Shown piece after piece: positions 7,918 to 11,389 of a stretch of 11,389 bases of DNA. Below the pieces are notes generated by a model. It saw only the letters and a list, made by a program, of their open reading frames with translations. It did no database searches and was not told the origin of the DNA. Made by a program: the position numbers and the translations under genes. Position 1 is the stretch's first letter; every line of letters starts with the position of its first letter. This DNA is from Sulfurovaceae bacterium (GTDB lineage: Bacteria > Campylobacterota > Campylobacteria > Campylobacterales > Sulfurovaceae), in contig JAOZOG010000032.1 in the NCBI GenBank assembly GCA_029933395.1, positions 5,539-16,927 on the forward strand, in the 5' to 3' direction.

Positions 7918-8652
7918 ATGGCCGGACAGTTTCTGACAGAGTCCCAGAAAATACAAAACATCGTGAAGGGATTCAATCTCACGAAATCACTTTTCGTCTC
8001 TTCGATCCTGATAGGTGACGCCTATACAGGGAAAAAGAGTCTGGTACGCTATCTCTTTCCCTCGACTCGATTCGCCGACGGCAACGATCAAAAAAAGGTG
8101 GAACAGCTTCTTAGTGAACACAATGAGCTGGTCATTTACCATTTTGAAAAGTTGAGCAATATCGAAAACCTTGATTTTGAAAACAAACGGATCATTGCAA
8201 TCAGTGATTATGTCGGCAATGAGAAGGCGATCGATTCGATCTTTGCCTTTATCTACCATATGCCACCCCTCAAAGAGAGGCCTGAAGATGTCGCCCTGCT
8301 GACAGAGCATTTCATCAGAGAAGTTGTCTCCGACCTGATGATCGACAGGAATTTCAACGTTGACTCCAGGAGTCTGGATCTCTCTGCCAACAACCATTCA
8401 CTGAGGCGCTCCCTCTACCGTCAAGCATTTGTCCAGAACTGCGACAGCCATGATATCGAATCGATCCTCTATCGGTATCTCTATGAAAATATAGAGGGGA
8501 ACAACGACTACAAAACCTATCTGCCCCTGTATGAAAAACCGCTCATCGAAGCCGGCCTGAAGCGGTATGGCTCCCAGCTGAAACTCTCCCAGATTCTGGG
8601 CATCAACCGAAATACACTGCGAAAGAAAATCCATGAACTCAATCTCGACTGA
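7918..8652 (+). CDS. Reduced NtrC-like regulator with Fis-type HTH (eroded AAA+)
   Basis: This 244-residue protein has the outline of a sigma54 activator with its centre removed. GDAYTGKKS (33-41) sits at the Walker A position, matching the GESGTGKE of NtrC. Only about 30 residues later comes ELVIYHFEKL (70-79) where Walker B should be, without the usual aspartate. The intervening region that should carry the GAFTGA sigma54-contact loop is absent. MPPLKERPEDVALLTEHFI (115-133) is a strong match to the conserved PLRER-ED block of this AAA+ class. Residues about 205-244 (EAGLKRYGSQLKLSQILGINRNTLRKKI) form a Fis-type helix-turn-helix. There is no receiver domain. It probably binds DNA but should not activate sigma54 in the normal way. 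The next gene overlaps it by 20 bp, and amt-PII follow, which suggests nitrogen control; this is inference. Target sites are unknown. Confidence 0.8.
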   Translation: MAGQFLTESQKIQNIVKGFNLTKSLFVSSILIGDAYTGKKSLVRYLFPSTRFADGNDQKKVEQLLSEHNELVIYHFEKLSNIENLDFENKRIIAISDYVGNEKAIDSIFAFIYHMPPLKERPEDVALLTEHFIREVVSDLMIDRNFNVDSRSLDLSANNHSLRRSLYRQAFVQNCDSHDIESILYRYLYENIEGNNDYKTYLPLYEKPLIEAGLKRYGSQLKLSQILGINRNTLRKKIHELNLD

Positions 8653-9334
8653 TTTCAGGTTTTTTATCGAGAGTGACAGCAGTCCTTTCGTTCTCTTTGG
8701 CAACACGGGAAAGGTCCTCTATCTCAACAGTGTGGCAGAAATACTTCTGGGCTATGTCACCCAGCAGGAGCTCTATGATATCACCGTCTCCTATGCACCC
8801 AAAGATTTCGGATATAAGACCACACGCCTGGAGCTGCAGTACGATACATTCAGTTTCTATGCGATTACAGTGGCCTACGAAAATGAAGAGCAGATCGGCT
8901 TGAGGCTCTATCACAAGCCCCGGCTCGATTCCGCCAACTATAAAGAGATGGACAAGTTTCCCTCTACCGATATCAATGCCCTGCTCGAAGCAAACATCAC
9001 ACTTTTTAAACTGCAAAACGAAAATAGTCTGGAGCTTCTCGTCGATCAGGACCTGCCTCCTTTCAGGGTCGATCAGAACCGCTTCTCGAAGCTGATCCGA
9101 AAATCACTGCATACCTTCAGGTCATCAGACTTCATTCAGATTTCACTCAAGCTGATGGTGGGCGAGTATGTCCTCATCAATGAACGGCGCGAACATATCG
9201 TGCAGTTTACCATCAAGGCAAACAGAAGATATACCGACAGTGACAATGAGATCAAAAGTATTGCCCGCGATATCAATACAACCTGCATTCTCAAAGAGCA
9301 CGCCCTCTATCTCCAAATACCCTTCATTCAATAG
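8633..9334 (+). CDS. PAS protein with degenerate histidine-kinase (NtrB-like) ATPase domain
   Basis: The 233-residue protein begins with a PAS-like domain (about 5-95; SPFVLFGNTGKVLYLNSVAE is a typical PAS start). The second half resembles the beginning of a kinase ATPase domain: LELLVDQDLPPFRVDQNRFSKLIRKSL (133-159) follows the pattern D-x-x-L-P-x(4)-D-x-x-R-x-x-x-(L/I)-(L/I), and the end ALYLQIPFIQ looks like the last GHKL strand. No H-box histidine in an HExxxP-like motif, no N-box asparagine, and no G1/G2 glycine boxes are visible, so kinase activity is unlikely. It has no membrane segment and is probably cytoplasmic. The start overlaps the previous gene by 20 bp, which suggests translational coupling and a partner protein. 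A PAS ligand or a PII contact, as in NtrB, is conceivable but unproved. Nearest description: NtrB-like sensor without catalysis. Confidence 0.72.
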   Translation: MNSISTDFRFFIESDSSPFVLFGNTGKVLYLNSVAEILLGYVTQQELYDITVSYAPKDFGYKTTRLELQYDTFSFYAITVAYENEEQIGLRLYHKPRLDSANYKEMDKFPSTDINALLEANITLFKLQNENSLELLVDQDLPPFRVDQNRFSKLIRKSLHTFRSSDFIQISLKLMVGEYVLINERREHIVQFTIKANRRYTDSDNEIKSIARDINTTCILKEHALYLQIPFIQ

Positions 9335-9354
9335 GCTTCAATTGCCTATTTTTT
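9330..9354 (+). terminator. Rho-independent terminator after the regulator pair
   Basis: AATAGGC (9330-9336) pairs perfectly with GCCTATT (9344-9350) around a 7-base loop, and a run of six T (9349-9354) follows. The TAG stop of the PAS gene (9332-9334) lies within the left arm. It separates the regulator pair from amt-PII transcription. Confidence 0.8.
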
Positions 9355-9406
9355 AACCACCCGGCACCGAATATCTCTTTTTTTATACACTATTTTGCAC
9401 AATATT

Positions 9407-9424
9407 ACATCACATCTTCACATC
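9407..9424 (+). repeat. Three ACATC repeats upstream of amt promoter
   Basis: ACATC occurs at 9407-9411, 9412-9416 and 9420-9424, ending about 20 bases before the -10 box of amt. The spacing places it at the -35/upstream region, so it could be an activator site or chance low complexity. Confidence 0.3.
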
Positions 9425-9441
9425 ACTCTATATAAATATCC

Positions 9442-9450
9442 TGTTATACT
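9442..9450 (+). promoter_or_regulatory. Extended -10 promoter for amt-PII
   Basis: TGT-TATACT is an extended -10 element; transcription would start near 9457, giving a leader of about 77 bases. No good -35 is at standard spacing, which fits dependence on an activator. No sigma54 GG-N10-GC site was found in 9335-9533. Confidence 0.5.
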
Positions 9451-9519
9451 TTTCCATACCCTTTGATGTTCAAGATTTACCAAATAAACCAATTGCGTCA
9501 ACGGACTGATATCGACAAC

Positions 9520-9525
9520 AAGGAG
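9520..9525 (+). promoter_or_regulatory. Ribosome binding site of amt
   Basis: AAGGAG stands eight bases before the ATG at 9534 and favours it over the second in-frame ATG at 9540. Confidence 0.7.
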
Positions 9526-9533
9526 ACAAAGCA

Positions 9534-10703
9534 ATGGAAATGAACTATGTGATCGATACGCTCTTCACCATATTTACTATGACACTGATCGTATTGATGG
9601 TTCCGGGTTTTTCTATGCTGGAGGCGGGACTGGTCAGAACCAAAAATGTTTCAGCGGTATTGACGGTCAACGTGATGATCTACTCAGTCGCCTCGATGGC
9701 ATTTCTGCTGATCGGCTATACCTACGCTTTTGGCAGCTGGGATCACCAGGACGGTATCAGCAAGTGGGCTTTCTTTATGTTTCAGATGGCCTTTGTCGGC
9801 AAGACGGTCAACATTATGAGCGGCGGTGTCAGTGAGCGTTCGCGCATCCTTCCTTTGGTTGTTTTCACGCTGATTATGGGTGCCTTCATCTACCCCACGA
9901 TCGTCAATCTGACCTGGGGGGCAAACTTCCTCGAGGGGAGCTTTCTGGATATCTCCGGGATGTACGATTTGGCCGGTTCGACTGTCATTCACTCTACAGG
10001 TGGATGGGCACTTCTTGCTGCGATACTGATCATGGGTGCCAGAACAGGTAGGTACAAAAACGGCAGGATCAGAGTCATACCCGCTTCCAATATCCCGATG
10101 GTAACATTGGGTGCCCTGCTTCTGTGGATCGGCTGGTTCGGGTTCAACGGTGGAAGTATCGGTACGATCAGCAGCAGAGAGTCGGCGGATGCTGTCGCAT
10201 TGACAATTATGAATACCAATACCGCAGGCCTCGCGGGTGCGATCATCGCCTGGATCATTATCTATATCCGATACCGAAAGTTCGATATCACGATGATCCT
10301 CAACGGCGCATTAGGTGGATTGGTCGCTGTCACGGCCGGACCGGATCTCTACGATATCTATACCCCGATTCTGATCGGTACCATCGCAGGGACGCTGGTT
10401 GTCTTCGCGGTTCCCATCTTCGACAAAATGCGATTGGATGACCCTGTCGGTGCACTCTCGGTTCACCTGATCAACGGTATCTGGGGCACATTGGCTGTCG
10501 GCATCTTCACGGAAAAATCACTGCTCCTGCAGATAAAAGGTGTCGTGGTCGTGGGTGTCTTGGTATTTACCGTTTCTTTTGTTACAATATATATTATCGA
10601 TAAACTGATACGGCTCCGAGCAGACGATGAGGAGCAGTTCAAGGGATTGGATGAAGTAGAGTGCGGTATGGAATCCTATCCCGAATTTACACGTACATTT
10701 TAA
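9534..10703 (+). CDS. amt: Ammonium channel, Amt family
   Basis: Amt proteins are trimeric inner-membrane channels that take up ammonium. The 389-residue protein has about eleven membrane helices. Functional residues of E. coli AmtB can be matched: F87 and F204 (phenyl gate, the latter in WFGFNGGS), W128 and S208 (outer ammonium site), D145 in YDLAGSTVIH, and the pore twin histidines H153 and H311 (VHLINGIWG). The signature DDPVGALSVH at 302-311 is typical. The cytoplasmic tail GLDEVECGMESYPEF (371-385) is the conserved C-terminal region that PII proteins contact to block the pore. Length is near the usual 390-430. There is no extra N-terminal signal peptide, unlike E. coli AmtB. PII is encoded 17 bases downstream, so the two form an operon controlled from the promoter at 9442-9450. 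Confidence 0.97.
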   Translation: MEMNYVIDTLFTIFTMTLIVLMVPGFSMLEAGLVRTKNVSAVLTVNVMIYSVASMAFLLIGYTYAFGSWDHQDGISKWAFFMFQMAFVGKTVNIMSGGVSERSRILPLVVFTLIMGAFIYPTIVNLTWGANFLEGSFLDISGMYDLAGSTVIHSTGGWALLAAILIMGARTGRYKNGRIRVIPASNIPMVTLGALLLWIGWFGFNGGSIGTISSRESADAVALTIMNTNTAGLAGAIIAWIIIYIRYRKFDITMILNGALGGLVAVTAGPDLYDIYTPILIGTIAGTLVVFAVPIFDKMRLDDPVGALSVHLINGIWGTLAVGIFTEKSLLLQIKGVVVVGVLVFTVSFVTIYIIDKLIRLRADDEEQFKGLDEVECGMESYPEFTRTF

Positions 10704-10720
10704 ATAAGTAAGGAATCACT

Positions 10721-11062
10721 ATGAAAAAAGTCGAAGCGATCATCAAACCATTCAAACTGGAAGATGTCAAAGAGGCGCTTGTCGCCGCAGGAATCGAGGG
10801 AATGACCGTATCCGAAGTCAAGGGATACGGAAGACAGCAGGGGCACTCAGAGCTCTACAGAGGCGCCGAGTATGTGATCGAATTTATCCCCAAGATCAAA
10901 ATAGAGATCGTTGTCAGCACCCAGGAGTATGCCGATATCGCCGTCAAAGCGATCAGCGAAGCCGCCAGAACCGGCAAGATCGGAGATGGCAAGATCTTCA
11001 TCAGCTCTATCGACTCTGTTCTCCGTATCCGTACCGGGGAAGAGGATACCGACGCGCTATAA
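10721..11062 (+). CDS. glnB: PII nitrogen regulatory protein (GlnB/GlnK)
   Basis: PII is a small trimeric signal protein that reads 2-oxoglutarate and ATP/ADP and controls nitrogen proteins. At 113 residues it has the normal length (112 is typical). The T-loop is intact: VKGYGRQQGHSELYRGAEY (33-51) ends in Y51, the site of uridylylation in proteobacteria. K58, the B-loop TGKIGDGKIF (84-93) and R101/R103 form the nucleotide site. Because it is cotranscribed with amt, it probably acts as the GlnK type that docks on Amt under ammonium excess; the sequence alone does not settle GlnB versus GlnK. A Shine-Dalgarno AAGGA (10710-10714) lies six bases before the start. Whether Y51 is modified depends on a GlnD elsewhere in the genome, which this window cannot show. 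Confidence 0.97.
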   Translation: MKKVEAIIKPFKLEDVKEALVAAGIEGMTVSEVKGYGRQQGHSELYRGAEYVIEFIPKIKIEIVVSTQEYADIAVKAISEAARTGKIGDGKIFISSIDSVLRIRTGEEDTDAL

Positions 11063-11068
11063 CCATAG

Positions 11069-11161
11069 GGGTACACAACTCATATGATGGAGTCGGAAGG
11101 CTTTGCCTCCGCCTATTCGAGGCTGAAGCCTCCGACTCCGAGTATCACTTACAAGGGTACA
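11069..11161. repeat. GGGTACA direct repeats bracketing the hairpin element
   Basis: GGGTACA occurs at 11069-11075 and 11155-11161, one copy on each side of the hairpin. It may be a target-site duplication left by insertion of a small element of about 79 bp, but a 7-base match in this distance can also be chance. Confidence 0.35.
11089..11139. repeat. REP-pair-like double hairpin after the PII gene
   Basis: The outer arms (11089-11103 and 11126-11139) pair over 14 bp with one bulged A. An inner stem GCCTC/GAGGC (11105-11109 with 11119-11123) continues it. The same bases can also fold as two separate hairpins, 11094-11111 and 11118-11134, each ending in GCCTCCG, closed by GGAGT/ACTCC. The stem contains GTCG near its left end and CGAC near its right, resembling the GTMG head of inverted REP pairs (REPINs). 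No T-run follows, so it is not a standard terminator, though it could protect the 3' end of amt-PII mRNA. It lies between convergent genes, a usual REP location. Confidence 0.7.
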
Positions 11162-11241
11162 AAGATAGATCTTCAAGAATCCAAAATATCTCATCAGTTC
11201 AAACCAACATACATTTTACCACTCTGCCGGATAAACACACA

Positions 11242-11389
11242 CTACAGTTCCGTTAAAATTCTACCTGCCTGCTTTCTGAAAAGCCCGAGCCTCTCTTCGT
11301 CCGCCACAATTTCCCACTGGACAGAATCTTGCAAAAATGCTCTTTTTATCTCTCCAATATCAAGCTGGGCAAGCAGATACTCTACCCTC
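11242..11389 (-). CDS. C-terminal 48 residues of an unidentified protein (cut by window edge)
   Basis: Read leftward from 11388, the frame is open for 48 codons to TAG at 11244-11242. It gives RVEYLLAQLDIGEIKRAFLQ followed by DSVQWEIVADEERLGLFRKQ and ends AGRILTEL. The composition, with alternating acidic, basic and leucine residues and no low-complexity run, looks like a real helical protein end. The other five frames here are broken by stops or lack such character. I do not recognise the family. It converges on the PII gene, with the hairpin element between. Confidence 0.6.
   Translation of the reverse strand, partial: RVEYLLAQLDIGEIKRAFLQDSVQWEIVADEERLGLFRKQAGRILTEL

Noticed and set aside
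9335..9533. Search for a sigma54 promoter upstream of amt (TTGCAC at 9395-9400, CGGCAC at 9362-9367, TTGCGT at 9493-9498)
   Set aside because: None shows the required GG-N10-GC spacing; the extended -10 at 9442-9450 is the better promoter.
11089..11139. Hairpin after the PII gene as a rho-independent terminator
   Set aside because: No run of T follows the stem on either strand.
1..11389. Search for CRISPR arrays, tRNA or rRNA genes, transposases and phage genes
   Set aside because: No repeat-spacer pattern, tRNA-like T-loop/anticodon set, rRNA motif or transposase motif was seen by eye.

Overview
The window looks like chromosomal DNA of a Campylobacterota bacterium (formerly Epsilonproteobacteria), probably of the Sulfurovum/Sulfurimonas type. 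This rests on protein style and gene content, not on a search: a SecA directly followed by a LolC/LolE-type permease, a short MltG, a free-standing DUF234 protein, T-rich promoters with good -10 boxes but poor -35 boxes, and tight gene packing. I see no phage, transposase, tRNA, rRNA or CRISPR array.

Layout. Positions 1-3429 (+) hold the last part of secA and, with no gap, a LolC/LolE-family lipoprotein-export permease. Positions 3463-6042 (-) hold a large YhdP/AsmA-like inner-membrane protein. Its 5' end overlaps head to head with mltG (5978-6937, +), a cell-wall lytic transglycosylase. Positions 6926-7759 (-) hold a DUF234 protein with a winged helix and a PD-(D/E)XK-like core; it meets mltG tail to tail and has no normal start codon at its natural beginning. 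Positions 7918-9334 (+) hold two overlapping regulatory genes ending in a clear terminator. Positions 9534-11062 (+) hold an ammonium channel gene and a PII gene. Positions 11063-11241 are non-coding and carry a compact double hairpin. A gene of unknown identity enters on the minus strand from the right edge (stop at 11242). No gene-free stretch exceeds 300 bases.

How the genes fit together. The left half is envelope biogenesis: protein secretion, lipoprotein release, probable envelope lipid homeostasis and peptidoglycan processing. The right half is nitrogen: Amt and PII are the classic partner pair. The two genes upstream look like worn-down relatives of NtrC and NtrB. The first keeps a Fis-type helix-turn-helix and a recognisable AAA+ tail but has lost the sigma54-contact loop and Walker B acid. 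The second keeps a PAS domain and the outline of a GHKL ATPase domain but has no visible phospho-acceptor histidine or ATP-binding glycine boxes.

The most interesting observations are this eroded NtrB/NtrC-like pair beside amt-PII, the head-to-head overlap in which two membrane proteins share their 5' ends, the missing start codon of the DUF234 gene, and the REP-pair-like double hairpin after the PII gene.
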